From contig OX578283.1 of NCBI GenBank assembly GCA_951217055.1, forward strand, positions 67,040,475-67,104,474: 64,000 nt of DNA, in the 5' to 3' direction. Within the stretch, counting starts at the first letter, position 1. Every line of letters starts with the position of its first letter. The DNA comes from Gerris lacustris. Its lineage: Eukaryota; Arthropoda; Insecta; Hemiptera; Gerridae. The position numbers and the translations under genes are program-made. Shown here piece by piece: positions 1-11,400 of this stretch. Below the pieces are notes generated by a model. It was not told the DNA's origin. It searched no databases and was given only the letters and a program-made list of their open reading frames with translations.

Positions 1-1737
1 TATATAAACTTTATATTAAGTAAATAATTAAATAAATTTTTGTCGTAAATTTGTTTTTATTATTTTTATTTTCATGTAGAGCAATAGATGGGGAAATAAA
101 GAAAAAAACAAAATACGTGTGGTGTCGCGGGAAACCCGGTAGGAACTAAATTCCTTTTACGCGGAGAGACTGTTTGCTGCCCATAGATATGGATATGGGA
201 GCGTCTATGGAGGTAATCTTAAAGAAATTAGTGATGTCGTGCATAAAGAACTCGCGCAGAATTGTGGTCATTATATCAGTCGTACTACCATACTGTTCTC
301 AATATTGCGACCAGGATAATTTATACGTAAAAACCTGATTTATTCAACCAGAAAAGAGCTTAAAAATTATTTTACTTAACACACCATATAAGTATGAGCT
401 TACTTTTTAACATCCTCATCTCGGTCACAATTGTTACAAAATTTTTGTAACAATAGTTATATTCATTTGCTTACTCATCAAGCCCTTTAAAACAATGTAT
501 GGCAAGTCATGCAGATTAAAATCTTCCTCTTCAATCGTCTTCAATATAGGCCCCAATCTTAAATTTATAGTTGTCAAAAGAAGCCGAGATGATGTAAGCT
601 CAATTTCGTATAAATTCGCACATTCTCGGTAGCTAAAACTGTTTTCCTTTCATCCGTACACATAATCCTTATTTAATAAAATGTTTGCAGCTCGCTACGC
701 TCACCTGTTGTAAAATCATTTGTCCACAATCATTGTTTAATAATATTATGTTTCTCTCTTCAGGCTTGATGTTTCTACAGCATTTGTAGCACTAATTTTC
801 TTTAATAAAATGATTGAAGGCTCGCTACGTTTGCCTGTTGTAAAGACATTTTTCCTCCTTTTCTAGAGTCATTTATATTGATGTATAAACATGTCATACT
901 GACAAAAAACCTTTTGTTTAGTCGTCCGCCTTATTGGCCGCCATCTTGGAAATGTTTAGTGTGGAATTTGCAAAAACTATACTCACAAATGCTGAGATGT
1001 ATATATGAGCCAAATTTCGTTGAAATGGGTCAATTTTTACTCCAGTTATCGTTAGACAAACAAACAAAAACACAAACTTTTAAAATCCTAAGTCTCTGAA
1101 ATAAAGAACTCACTACGCTCGTTCAATTACACAAACTGTCTCTCCAATTAAATTGAAATTACTTTAATATCAAAGAAGCTTTCAGCCTTCAAAAGGCCAT
1201 CATCAGTGGGTATTATGGAAGAATAATGGCTACATTATTAAAAAGGTTTAGTGAGAGACGAGTCTAATTCATTTCGGAGATCGACGAGAGCTGCTCTGAT
1301 GTTCATTTAAATTTTTGTGGAGAGACACTTTGTGTTATTTCTTTATTAAACAAGTGTTAAGCTCTAATGCAGTGCTTAAAAGGAAGCACTTAAGGAGCTG
1401 CTTAAAGGAGCTTATAACGAACTTAAAAGGAATCCATGTTTTTATTAATACAGTCCATGAATAACTGCTCCTTGGAAGTAAACTGTTATTAATGTTCTTG
1501 AACTTTAATACGTTAAATATGAACTTCAACATTTAAATAAGTCCTACATGGGTTTATACAATCTATAGGCTTTGTTAAGCAATAAAACTAGAAGTGGTTT
1601 GTTTGAATTTTTCAAGAATAAAAACAAAGAAACATCAAAGCAAATATTTAGAGTCTTGTTTCACAGTGAGATTTATATGTTGAAGTAGATTTATAATTTA
1701 AAAGAAATCACATTTTTAGATGTAAACGAAACATAAG
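1..1737. other. AT-rich flank with repeat fragments
   Basis: No credible gene. Positions 105-160 match one end of the repeat seen at 11401 and 31353 (shared 'tacgtgtggtgtc' and a degraded copy of its 'ggaacgaagttcc' end). Positions 665-720 and 795-850 are two diverged copies of a segment containing 'ctcgctacg' and 'cctgttgtaaa'. Positions 850-1135 resemble the dispersed repeats that carry phrases such as 'ttgaaatgggtcaattttt'. Open frames here are short and look random. Confidence 0.5.
1174..1206 (-). other. hammerhead-like motif, degraded
   Basis: Read on the minus strand: CTGATGA, one unpaired T, a ~6 bp hairpin (GGCCTT against AAGGCT), then GAAAGCTT. This is the order of a hammerhead core (CUGANGA, stem II, GAAA), but the flanks do not form a convincing stem I. 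The extra T before stem II is shared with the motifs in the Penelope pLTRs at 40091, 43079 and 46858. Probably a decayed piece of a Penelope-related terminal repeat. Confidence 0.35.
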
Positions 1738-1739
1738 TA

Positions 1740-1963
1740 CCGTAAAATCTCGCGTATAATACGCTTTATTATTTACCACTTTTTTTATTTCAAAATAGGG
1801 GTGCGTATAATACGCGAGTGAAAACTTCACTTTTTGCCATTTTAGGTAAATTTGCGACTTTAGTTAAATTTGCAACTTTAGGTAAAATGCGAATTTATAA
1901 TTGAACCTGAAATTTCAGCCAGCGTATTATACGTGAGTTCATAATACATGCTAGATTTTACGG
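1740..1963. mobile_element. Tc1/mariner-like MITE, TA target duplication
   Basis: A 224 bp non-coding element starting CCGTAAAATCT and ending AGATTTTACGG, flanked by TA on both sides. TA duplication and short inverted ends are the mark of the Tc1/mariner/pogo superfamily. The motif CGTATAATACGC recurs near both ends in opposite orientation. No transposase, so it is non-autonomous. Confidence 0.75.
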
Positions 1964-2065
1964 TAATCCAATCAATAGTAAATATTAATTTCTATGAAAG
2001 TGCTTTCCCGAAAACTAAAATTAATAATTGGTTTACTCTAAAATTTCAATTAAATTATATCCAAT

Positions 2066-2240
2066 TTTAAGTTTTGGTAGTTTTCATACTATGGAAAGTT
2101 TAAATTTTAATTTAAATCAAATTATAATTATTATTTACTACGGGAAACAGACAGTGAAAAATACACTCCTGTATTTTTCACTGTCTGTTTCCCGTAGTAA
2201 ATAATAATTATAATTTGATTTAAATTAAATTATATCCTAA
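2066..2240. repeat. Short palindromic derivative of the tRNA-bearing MITE family
   Basis: Begins with the family's outer sequence ('tttggtagttttcatact') and then becomes a near-perfect palindrome centred at about 2169 (arms about 2107-2167 and 2172-2233). Compared with the copy at 21102-21458 the internal tRNA-like part is missing: both arms stop at 'acactcctg', where the tRNA-like part would start. A deletion derivative. Confidence 0.7.
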
Positions 2241-2274
2241 AATAACTATTGACAGAAAATATATTAAATTAAAT

Positions 2275-2880
2275 ATTGCTTCCGAACTTACCGAAGGTAA
2301 CGGAAGCTATGTGATCGTTTTAGGTCTCCGATTTCAAAAATTCCAAGACAGAAATCTGTTTCAGACATCAGGGATCATTTTTGGTTCCGTGTCTGTCTGT
2401 CGGTCTGTCGGTGGATCTGTCGGTCAGTCTGTCGTTCAATTTTTGCAAACAAACGTATCTTAAAAACTACACGTCCAATTTTAATGAATTTGAATTTGGA
2501 TGGTAGGTCATGAGTAGCCTATTGTTGGTCCCATATAAGTTTCAACTTTCTACGCTCATTTGTTTCTCTTCCACATGCGCACAAACATACATTAATTTAC
2601 ACCTATAACTTCAAAAGTACTTAACTGATTTGTATGAAACTTTTATAGTTTATCAAAAGTAGCCCGTAGATAGCCCAAGATTACTTTGAACCGTCTGCGC
2701 TCTTTAACTTTTGCTTAATTGATACTTTAATTCAAGAAAAACAGATTAAAAAAACAGTGGAAACAATTAAACAAATTAAACAATAATGACTTGTAAAAGC
2801 ATAAAATCAAAGTACATGAGGATTGTTGAATTGATAGCATATGAGGAAGCTGTGTGCCATACCAATTGGCAGTCTATTTT
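2275..2880 (+). repeat. Dispersed repeat family E, full-length copy
   Basis: A ~600 bp non-coding repeat found at least nine times in the window. One end is 'cttaccgaaggtaacggaag'; the other is 'gaagctatgtgccat...ccaattggcagtc'. The phrase 'gaagctatgtg' occurs near both ends. Internal (GTCT)n-like sequence near 2390-2430 varies between copies. I see no terminal inverted repeats and no coding capacity, so the class (SINE, Helitron derivative or DNA element) is open. Confidence 0.75.
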
Positions 2881-3828
2881 TAAACACTATCAAGCATTGT
2901 GTTATCAATTAAAGTGTTAAGCTACAAGTTATCGTCTGTTATCAGTACATCCCCTTGTTACATCGATTGTTACAATATTACGACCGTAAAGTTGTTTACT
3001 GTCGGAACGTAAAGTTGCTTTCATCTGGGTTGAAGGCAATATTACGGTGGCAGTTATTTCGAGTTTATATAGCTATTGTTGTGGGTGTGAAACTACGTGA
3101 GGGGACACGGCAATATCCACTGTCTAAACCTAGTCAAGCCAAAGTTACGCTGACGTAACATAAATAAAATATGAATTGTATCATGTCTCTCCAAAACCCC
3201 CACTGAAAGCTTTATTCAAACTTATAACTATGTTTAGCATGATGAAATACTGACGCATACAACATTATATTACGTGGTTTCGGGGATGGAGGGGGGACTG
3301 AGAAGAAAATTTATAGTGTGCGAAACTAAATTGTTGATTTATGCTCGGGTCGGTAAGTGAACCTGGGCTGGAACATAATTAGATGTGTGACAAAGTGCCG
3401 ACCTAAGTTCATTAACTTGGAAGGCAATAAGCGACAAATTAGATGCTGCGGCTTCGGGAAAGCGGAAATTTCTACTCGTGTGTCTGTGTTTCGCCGAGCA
3501 AACGTTGTATTTAATTGTGAAGCCGTGTTAGGACGATATGTAAAACCGGTACAGTGTGTGTGTTGTTAACTCTACGGACGTGTGCTGGTGGGGGGGGGGG
3601 GGGGGGGGGCTTGTTGTATCCCCCCCCCCCCCTATCTTTCTCATTGCCTCCTACAAAATACAATTAGAGAGAACATGTTAAATTATATAATTGAAAAGGT
3701 TAAAGATGATGTCATAGAGGAGAAATTAAAAGATTTATCTTATCTTTTACATTGTTTAATGTTAATTACATTAGTTTTTCTTTAACTGTATAAATAAAGT
3801 AATTGCATTTTTTTAACAATTATTCTCA
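2881..3828. other. Unassigned stretch with a G-run/C-run hairpin
   Basis: No recognised gene. At 3590-3609 there are 20 G residues and at 3620-3632 13 C residues, separated by about 10 bases: a potential G:C hairpin or G-quadruplex. Open frames across 3357-3785 read through this homopolymer and are not credible. Confidence 0.5.
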
Positions 3829-3974
3829 TAGTCCAGGAGATAGCGTGCAAAAATGTGTGTGACTAACATCAAGCTAGAATTTTGTTTATAAGTAAATATT
3901 TTAGTGCCTTTTAAGAATATGTGGTCGGCTAAGTTCACAAACCGGTGGAGAGCTGCCATGTCCACCGGTTTGTA

Positions 3975-4007
<33 letters not shown>

Positions 4008-4389
4008 TGAATAGCGGGAAAAGACACAACGGCGCCTGCAGGGCAAAAGTTTTATGCCCCAGGGTGTATGAAGCTAAGCTAAGCCACCCTGGAGCCTCGC
4101 TATCCTACTCTCGATAGCGAGACCTATCGCAGGAACCCGGGATCCCTGAGTGTGGGGATTGAGCTACTTCCCGACTGCTCAGCCGACACCGAGACAGACG
4201 CTGGTAGCCCCTACCCCACTAAAATCCCTGCCGGTGAAAAACCCTCCATTTTGGGTAGCATACTCTTGAAGGAGCATATGGTACCTCACGCGACTATAAT
4301 TATAATTATCACTAACTACCAAGAGCTACAACGTCATCATCGTTTCATATGATGATCGTGTGCTCCTGGTTTCCTAGACTTACCCTTCC

Positions 4390-4735
4390 TCTATGCTTCC
4401 TGCTCCAGTCAGGAAGAAGAGGCTCAGGATTCATCGATGTCAGTTACTTCTCTGTACGACGATGACGGTAAGAAGAAAGCGCCCCCGAGCACTCAGCGGC
4501 CACGAGCACCCCGAGCCAGAGAGATACCCCGAGGGGGATCCGCCCCCACAGTGGACCCACCAACCCACCGAGCCACCCAGAGCTTCCGGCCCCTCTCCCT
4601 CCGATAGAAGAAGAACCTTCTCCCCGGCCCCCCCAACGACCGACAGATCCAGCGGAGGCCGCGACACCCCCCGACGCAGCCCCAAAGCCGCAGCACCAGA
4701 GGACCTCCTCACACCCAGAGACGCTGTAATGATGG
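4390..4735 (+). pseudogene. Possible LINE ORF1-like fragment, frameshifted
   Basis: A GC-rich stretch that in one plus frame gives a Ser/Glu/Asp-rich segment followed by Lys, Arg and Pro-rich sequence (from about 4392 to 4610). After a frame change it continues as Pro-rich sequence (to about 4728, then stops). This composition resembles the disordered N-terminal part of ORF1/gag of non-LTR elements, but there is no CCHC knuckle or other diagnostic domain. The opposite strand also has long open frames here (4440-4869) because of GC bias; I treat those as shadows. Confidence 0.3.
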
Positions 4736-5544
4736 TGAGTAGAGTACAGAAGAAGTTGATGAATCCTGCAGGGTAAGGTCACAACACAACTAGGTCCAAC
4801 AAAGTTTCCGACTGCGTCTCTTGGCGGCGAAAAGGCCGCTTCAGAACGGAATCGACTCCGGGGAAACATATAACCGGAACGAGACCTGACGCAGCCGGCC
4901 TGCCTAACGCAGCCTAATGTCTCACTAGCCTAATGACAAAACAACTAAAGCCTAATATCACATGAAAATTCGGCCACCGCCTCTCCGAGAGAGAGACTCA
5001 GCCACCGCGGTTTGAACAAATAGCCGGGGTGGTGATAACGGTGGTCGATCCTAATCTAAACACTGACTAAACCTAATAATAAATACTTAACCCTAGTTAA
5101 AAACATATTTACATGACCTAGCCTAATATCACAGGATGTCGATGATAAGCCAATCAGCTAGGTTGAAACTTCGCTAGAATTGGTATCATCGACCTACACT
5201 AACTAAACTAAATATCACAGATTTGGGTGAGAGCCTCCTCCAGCTATGCTGTGGGAGCACATCCGGTTTGGGAATGGTACCCAGATGTGTTTAACCCTCA
5301 CCCCCTAACTAAGCCTATCTTAAAAAACTAATATCACAGGGTTACTTAAATAAATAAATAAATAAATTAACCTTAACGACACTATCTAAACCTAATATAA
5401 ACAAACCGACTGCCGTATCCTCTCGGCCAGCGAGAGGAGCCTACCCACCACCGGTTTGAACAAATGGCCGGGGTGAGCAGTTACGACAGCCGATGACCTA
5501 AACTAACCTATTTTTAAACTTAATCTAACCTGACTTTGTTGAAC
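4736..5544 (-). repeat. Probable LINE 3' untranslated region
   Basis: Directly downstream, on the minus strand, of the LINE coding end at 5545. Non-coding, with recurrent short motifs ('cctaatatcacag', 'taaacctaa') and two similar GC-rich blocks with 'accaccggtttgaacaaat' or 'accgcggtttgaacaaat' (about 5000 and 5448). These look like degenerate internal duplications. The T29 tract at 3978-4006 could be the poly(A) tail of this minus-strand element, but the intervening 4030-4735 block may not belong to it. Confidence 0.4.
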
Positions 5545-5815
5545 CTAAATCTCCTCATAAAATCCTGCTCTACGCAGGAAGTCTAGGTCAGAATCTCGGA
5601 GAGAATCCTCGTTGAGGGCGACTGCCACACTCGCCGGTGCGCCACAAGTCGTCCTCAGCTCCACCAGTGAGTTACACTCTTCAAACATGTGACTCACTGT
5701 CAGCGTTGCTCTATTGCAGTGTCGGCATCGAGGGGCACGATCGTTTCTGAGAAGGTGCCCGTGCGTCAACTGCGTCTGTCCCAATCTCAGACGCGTGAGT
5801 ACGACACTGCTTGAT
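5545..5815 (-). pseudogene. C-terminal end of a LINE ORF2 (I/Jockey/R1-like)
   Basis: About 90 codons. They begin with a segment of the type 'LTRLRLGQTQLTHGHLL', followed by a Cys-His cluster CX2CX7HX4C (CRHC...SHMFEEC), and end in a natural stop. This arrangement, after the RNase H region, is typical of the C-terminus of I-, Jockey- and R1-related non-LTR retrotransposons. The reverse transcriptase and endonuclease are missing: the copy is cut at about 5815, where the inverted-repeat end of the enclosing element begins. A dead 5'-truncated fragment. Clade cannot be fixed from this piece alone. Confidence 0.7.
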
Positions 5816-5854
5816 TTCAATCAGACACTTTTTTGCATACTATTTCCTGGACTA

Positions 5855-6404
5855 TAGGGTTGAAAAATAAATCAGTTTAAAAGTAAATCAATTGTTTATA
5901 TTTTACTACAAATGATAGTAGAGTTTTGTCAAGTGTAAGACTTACAACTTTTAAGTTGTATAAACATTGACTGTGTGAGAATGGGGTACATAGATATTCC
6001 TGTCTAGAAAACTTGAGCAGAACATTAATAAAATATATAGTAATTTGAGCCAAAATCTACTAACATTCAAACTGGTGGTTTGGCTGACAGATATTGTACA
6101 CAATTATAAACAGCTTAGTTTTCCGGTGAAATCCACAATGAAAATGAAAAACATCGTAGGAAAGCGGTCTTGTCCAGTCCTTTTTGGTGGACAATGTGAT
6201 TTTCATGATCCTAGATACGAAATTAGTTAGTAGACCAAAAATCAAGTTGATGTTAGTTTGTCACTTAACAGGTGACCACTTTGATTTGGAGTAATATTTG
6301 AATAACTTACCTAATAAGTGACATACTACCATCACCTTGATTATTGGTCTACTAACTAAATACGTACTCAGAATCATTATAATCACATTATCCACCAGAA
6401 TGGG
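5855..6404. other. Unassigned AT-rich stretch
   Basis: No gene seen. Overlapping open frames on both strands at 6045-6245 are about 61 codons each and have no recognisable features. Confidence 0.4.
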
Positions 6405-6600
6405 CGAGACATAGCCACTCTCCACCAGTTTTTTTTTTTTTTTTTTTTTTTTTTTTCAAATGCTTATTGCTAAGCGTCCCGGAGACGAATTTAGCCGACT
6501 ACATATTCTTAAAAGGCACCAAAAGATTTACTTATACACAAAAATTTAACTTCATGTTAGTCAGACACTTTTTTGCACGCTATCTCTTAGACTATTAGCG
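6405..6600 (-). repeat. Fragment related to the 3829-5854 element
   Basis: Reverse-complemented from about 6592 it starts with a form of the same end (AGTCTAAGAGATAGCGTGC). It then follows the 3829 copy through 'taaat...ttttggtgcctttta' to the 'gtcggcta' motif, for about 100 bp. A T-rich homopolymer (about 6430-6456) preceded by 'ccactctccacca' matches the layout of the 3940-4006 segment, though in the same rather than opposite orientation. Confidence 0.55.
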
Positions 6601-7711
6601 AGATTATTTATAAGTGATGAAGGCATGGATATTTACTCAGTGCTAAATAGTTTTAGGTCAGACGTAAATCATGAAAACATGATTTAAATAACAAAATATA
6701 TTTAGGAGATACAGAAATTTTTATTATAAGGCTGGGCCACGTTGAAAGGTGTCGCAGGAAAGAGCTGCGCAGTGGCGTAAATAGCGCCCCCGCCAACCCC
6801 GCGGCGCGGGGGGGGGGGGCGCCTGCTCTAGGGGGCGCCGAAAAATAAATAAACTATAATATTTATATTTAATAATAAAAATTAATTGAAACTCTATTTG
6901 GGTGGAATTATTTTAATAAAATTATTTTTGGGAGATGAAAATAAATGAGAGATAAACAAATAATAGAATTTAAAAAAGGTGAGAATGATATGAGACGTTA
7001 TGGTTTAGAGTTTATTGCTCAGTTTGGTTTTCTAGTTAAGTGTCACTATACCTATAATAATATGGGTAAGTATATCGGGCTCCCTACTTCATTTTCGACT
7101 CGCAGGAGATCAAAGTGTTTATTACAACTAAAATTTTTCTTATCTAATCCGGTTTTAGCTGTACTAGATAAGGAAATCTGTTCCAAACTTTAACAAGTTA
7201 TACTTCCATCTCTTTCTCTACCGCTTGTCTTTGCTATATAATATGTATTTCTCTTTCCTTCTTAACCCCCCCTTACTTCTTCTTCCCTATCACAACCTCT
7301 TTATATTTAGTTTCTAACTCTTTTCTACCTAGCTAATTTTACCTCCCTTTAGAGTTGTTATCTTTTCTACCCTTCCCTTTTTTAGAATTGTTATCTATTA
7401 ATCACAATGATCAAGCTCAGTTCTGTTCAGTTATAGCTCTCGTACGGGGTGGTTGTTGTATTTGCTGTGAACTTTAACTTTCCTTTCGCTAGAAAACTCG
7501 GTAATTTTTTATTTCTTACTCTACGTTCAGTTATTTTGTGCGTAAAATTAAATTATTTTGGTGAAGAATTCATTTGGAAAGGGTGAGTGCATTTTTCAGA
7601 CTATCATAATATAGCCGTCAGGACTCTAGAGGAGCCCCGTCACGTCTATTTGTTAATAACTAAAATATCGTCATCTTCCTCCTCCTCCAGTAGCAAACAC
7701 TTTTTTCTTTT

Positions 7712-8795
7712 GCTTCCGAGCTTACCGATGGTAACTGAAGCTATTGTGATCGTTCTAAAGAAAGAACAAATTTTATGTCTCAGATTTCAAAAATTCGGTA
7801 AATCTGCACTATTTGGCCCACTAACTTCTAATTGTCCGATTTACTTGCAATTTTTTTTAAACTGTTCCTTTTTACATATTAAAAAATTCCGGTTGTACCA
7901 TCTCGTTAAATTCAATAGTTTTTTCGTAAAAAAATACGTAAAAGCGTCACTTTCTTAGGGAAATGAGGAAGGTTAAGGCGAAAAGTACTAATCTTAACCT
8001 AAACTAACTATAACCTTCCAGTATTTTTCTTAGGAAGTGACTTTTTACGTATTTTTTTGGCTAAAGTTAAAGTGATAATTTAGCGAATTTTATACTTAGA
8101 TTTGGACATCTACCTGGTCTATATGCAGCAGGGTTGTTTTTCTTCAGAAAATGAGCGGAGCACCGCGAAGCGGCCGTTAAAAATAATTCGTTTCTCTAAA
8201 CAGCACTGAACACTTCACTTTTACGTATTTTTTTACGAAAAAACTATTGAATTTAACGAGATGGTACAACCGGAATCGTTTTTAATATGTAAAAAGGAAC
8301 AGTTTAAAAAAAATTGCAAGTAAATCGGACAATTAGAAGTTAGTGGGCCAAATAGTGCAGATTTACCAAAAATTCTAAGACAGAAATCCGTTTTAAATAA
8401 CAGGAAACATTTTTGTTTTCGTGTCTGACTGTCTGCCGCTAATACTCATCCAATTTGAATGAAATTCGGATGGTGGTGGTGGGTCATAATTTAACTTATT
8501 GTTGGTCCCATATAAGTTGAAACCGTGAGCGCCTACTTCCCACCTATTTTTTTGGATAGTTTGTCGAAAGTAGCCCGCATATAATCCCAGATTAATTTCA
8601 ACTGTTAGCACTCATTAAATTTTGCTAAATTGGTACTATATTTCATGTTAAATTAATCAAAACAATTTTTATAAATTTAAAATCTATAGGGGGGAAAATG
8701 AAATAAATTCAACAATAATAAGTTTTAAAAGCATAAAATCATTAAAGAATACAAAATAGGACGCGAGGAAGCTATGTGCCACATTAATTGGCAGA
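7712..8795 (+). repeat. Family E copy, split by a MITE
   Basis: The left part (7712-7796) matches the 'cttccgagcttaccga' end. After the 571 bp insertion at 7797-8367 the repeat resumes with 'ctaagacagaaatccg' and runs to the 'aagctatgtgccac...aattggcag' end. Sequence decay is moderate. Confidence 0.75.
7797..8367. mobile_element. Palindromic MITE with 8 bp target duplication
   Basis: A 571 bp element with long inverted ends (GGTAAATCTGCACTATTTGG at the left, its complement at the right). The ends match over about 150 bp (7797-7950 and 8215-8367). It is flanked by AAAAATTC on both sides (7789-7796 and 8368-8375). An uninterrupted family E copy (for example at 2330) shows one copy of this octamer, confirming a true duplication. 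The size suits hAT or P superfamily. Non-coding; the open frame at 7587-7958 is chance. Confidence 0.85.
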
Positions 8796-9184
8796 TAAAT
8801 GTGCTTAGTTGTATATTGTATTTTAGTTTCTTAATTAGGTATTGAGTGGCTTTATGTGCATCTGTATATGTGTATAAGATATTCCAATTCAAGTCTTCAA
8901 GCGAGGAGCAAGGTTGTTGATTTGTTTTCATCATATTTATATTATAATTTTACTACTTTTATTAAGGAATAAAAATAAAATAATTACTGTAATAGTACTG
9001 TACACGAGCATTTAAAAAAATAGAAAATAATAATCTATTTGCAAATTAAATAAATTGCAAAATAAATTATTTTTACAAAAAGTAGTAGGGGGGGGGGGGG
9101 GGTAAATTTTGTTAGCTATAGGAGGCGCATTTTCAAAAGCTGCGGGGGGGCGCCGGATTTCTTAGTTACGACACTGGAGCTGCG

Positions 9185-9869
9185 CTTTTATTAAATCGCA
9201 AAAGTATGAGAAACCACCCGAATTGAGACTACGAGCGGGGCAGGGGCAGGAAAGGGCAGTATACTTCGCCACTTGTGGCGTACCCGACGCTAATGGATCT
9301 CATATATACCTAACTGTGCTGCCCTGCGTCACCTGCGTCACATTGTGCGCCCGGTCTTATGCTCTTATTGTATTATGATGTCGATACATAGTGGATTAGA
9401 ATATTCAAACCGTGTATGTTTATCAAATTCTTGTACCTAGAAATAGATTTTAATGACTTTTAAGGAGAAATTAATTACGTTGCTACATCCGATCGTTGTT
9501 ATAACCTATGTTGTTCTAAAAAATATCACGTGTAACATGAATCTAGAGGCAAAACCTTTCCGTCGTTATAAGCCAGGGGTGGGCTTGCATGAGGTGAATG
9601 AGACCCGCATTACAGTTTTTGATGTATTATAAAAAGCCATACCTTAATTACAGAGTATTAAATACACAAATTAAAATTTAATTTAATTAATATATTTGCA
9701 TATTCTACACAAGTGCTATGTAAAGTACACATAAAAGAAAATACTTTTAAGATAGAAACAATACAAATAATTATTTCAACAATTAAATAATTGAAATCAA
9801 ATAAAAGTTGAGCGAAGAACTTTGGTCAAATCTTGGGAATATTCCGTAAAATATATGTAAAAAAAAAAA
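9185..9869. other. Unassigned AT-rich stretch
   Basis: No gene, tRNA or repeat boundary recognised. The T-rich and A-rich content rises toward 9600-9870. Confidence 0.4.
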
Positions 9870-10495
9870 AATCGGTCCGAGACAACTCAGACAAACTTTC
9901 TCATATACGAGTTTATAATTACTTAGTCCAGTGTTTCCATTTATTATTTTTCAAATGTACATTTAAATATTATTAAACATTTCATCAAAATTTATCATAA
10001 AAAATAACTTTTCCTGGGCGGGGAATCGAACCCGGGCTCTCTCCGTCCGCGTTTTAAGTTTTTTTCTCAGGAACTAGATTTTTCCTGGGAGAACGGCTTA
10101 TATCGTTGGATTTGTATTCAAATGGACTACATTTTAGAATTTTTTAATCAAAATCGTCGGAACAGTTATCGAGAAATTTTTTTTTTTCATGTTTTTTCAG
10201 AGTTTTTGGGGGGTAGCGCCCCCAAATTTGGAGCTAAAATTCAATTCTCGATTTACCCTCGGGGTATGATTTTTGTGAACATGTATGCCAAATTTTGTCA
10301 AAATCGGCTCAGTAGTTTAGGCTCCAGGCGTCTGCACAGATGACAGAAAGACGTCAGACGACAGAAAGTGAGACATTTTTTAAAAACCACTTTTTTGGAC
10401 TCAGGGGACCTCAAAACTTGTAAATCCATCAAAATCTCAAAATCGAATTTTCGCGCCATCACAATACTTTCTCTTTACATGAGAAAGTAAAAATC
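9870..10495 (+). repeat. Dispersed repeat with tRNA T-arm-like segment, copy 1
   Basis: About 625 bp shared with 33930-34535. It starts near 'atcggtccgagacaactc' and ends in a short inverted repeat ('ctttctctttacatgagaaag'). At 10013-10055 it contains, on the minus strand, a sequence with a perfect tRNA B-box (GGTTCGATTCC) inside a GC-rich stem. A tRNA-derived origin for that part is possible. The open frame at 10122-10343 is preserved in part in the second copy (34037-34330) but has frameshifts and no known domain. Confidence 0.65.
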
Positions 10496-10962
10496 CGTCT
10501 GATGCAATTCTATTTGAGTTAGATGGTGATTGGTCAACTGAGAACGATATTTCGACTTGATAAACTTTATTGTGGAGTACAAAGATTCATAGCAATATGT
10601 TGTAACAAAAACAAAAATTGAAATTTGACTGCAAGCAACTTTCAACTTAAAGTCAGGATATTTCGATTCTGGCACAAGTTTCTAAAATTCAACTGTAGAA
10701 GTTTATTTGTGCTGCATTTGCAATGGCTGGTCCTCTTTCACCTCTAATTACACAAACTTCTTATACAATTTTTCAACAAGTATTATTTCTGAAATTTGAA
10801 ATCAATTTTCAATTATGTCACAAATGAATTGGTTTACAAAATATGAAAATGTTGATTTCGAACCTAACAAATCTTCAAACATCAAAAAGATTTAAATCTT
10901 TAATGGGAGCCGCACCTAGCTCAATGAAGAGCCGTATTTTCCCACCCCTTTTTTAAACGTTA
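10496..10962. other. Unassigned stretch
   Basis: No gene or recognised repeat. Ordinary AT-rich sequence with no long open frames on either strand. Confidence 0.4.
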
Positions 10963-11400
10963 GTTGTTATAAGTTGTATAACCGACGTCGTTATTAGCGG
11001 TAGGTTGTTATAACCGACGTCGTTATAAGCTGTAGATTGTTATAACCGACGTTTTTATTAGCGTTAGGTTGTTATAGCCGACGTCGTTATTAGCGGTAGG
11101 TTGTTATAACCGACGTCGTTATTAAAGGTAGGTTGTTATAACCGATGTCGTTATTAGCGGTAGGTTGTTATAACCGATGTCGTTATTAGCGGTAGGTTGT
11201 TATTACCCGTCGTTATTAGCGGTAGGTTGTTACTATCCGTCGTTATTAGCGGTAGGTTGTTATTACCCGTCGTTATTAGCGGAAGGTTGTTATTACCCGT
11301 CGTTATTAGCGGTAGGTTGTTATTACCCGTCGTTATTAGCGGTAGGTTGTTATTACCCGTCGTTATTAGCGGTAGGTTGTTATTACCGATGTTGTTATAA
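10963..11400 (+). repeat. 30-32 bp minisatellite
   Basis: About 14 head-to-tail units built on 'gttattagcggtaggttgtt'. Early units carry 'ataaccgacgtc' and are 31-32 bp; later ones (from about 11200) are homogenised at exactly 30 bp with 'attacccgtc'. Because 30 is a multiple of three, two frames stay open through the array (11177-11452 and 11197-11400). These are by-products, not genes. Confidence 0.9.

Larger units (their letters stand above)
3829..5854. mobile_element. Composite inverted-repeat element enclosing LINE pieces
   Basis: The left end reads TAGTCCAGGAGATAGCGTGC (3829 on). The right end, reverse-complemented from 5854, reads TAGTCCAGGAAATAGTATGC and continues in register for about 36 bp. 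Terminal TA suits a TA-targeting transposon but is not proof. A related end, in minus orientation, lies at 6480-6600. Between the ends lie a T29 tract (3978-4006), a GC-rich block (about 4030-4960) and LINE remnants. Either a LINE jumped into a MITE, or LINE pieces were captured between inverted ends. Confidence 0.5.
6770..9176. mobile_element. hAT-like element with 8 bp target duplication
   Basis: A 2407 bp element starting CAGTGGCGTAAATAG and ending AGTTACGACACTG, flanked by a perfect 8 bp duplication GAGCTGCG (6762-6769 and 9177-9184). Imperfect inverted ends of the CAGTGGCGTA type and 8 bp duplications are characteristic of hAT elements. The subterminal parts are very GC-rich (G/C runs at 6786-6836 and 9088-9155) and the interior is AT-rich. 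No hAT transposase is visible, so it is non-autonomous, or its gene was lost. It carries a nested family E copy, which itself carries a MITE. Confidence 0.8.

Noticed and set aside
4440..4869. Long minus-strand frames in the GC-rich block
   Set aside because: GC bias lowers stop frequency. The frames are Gly/Ser/Trp-rich and overlap a more plausible plus-strand frame.
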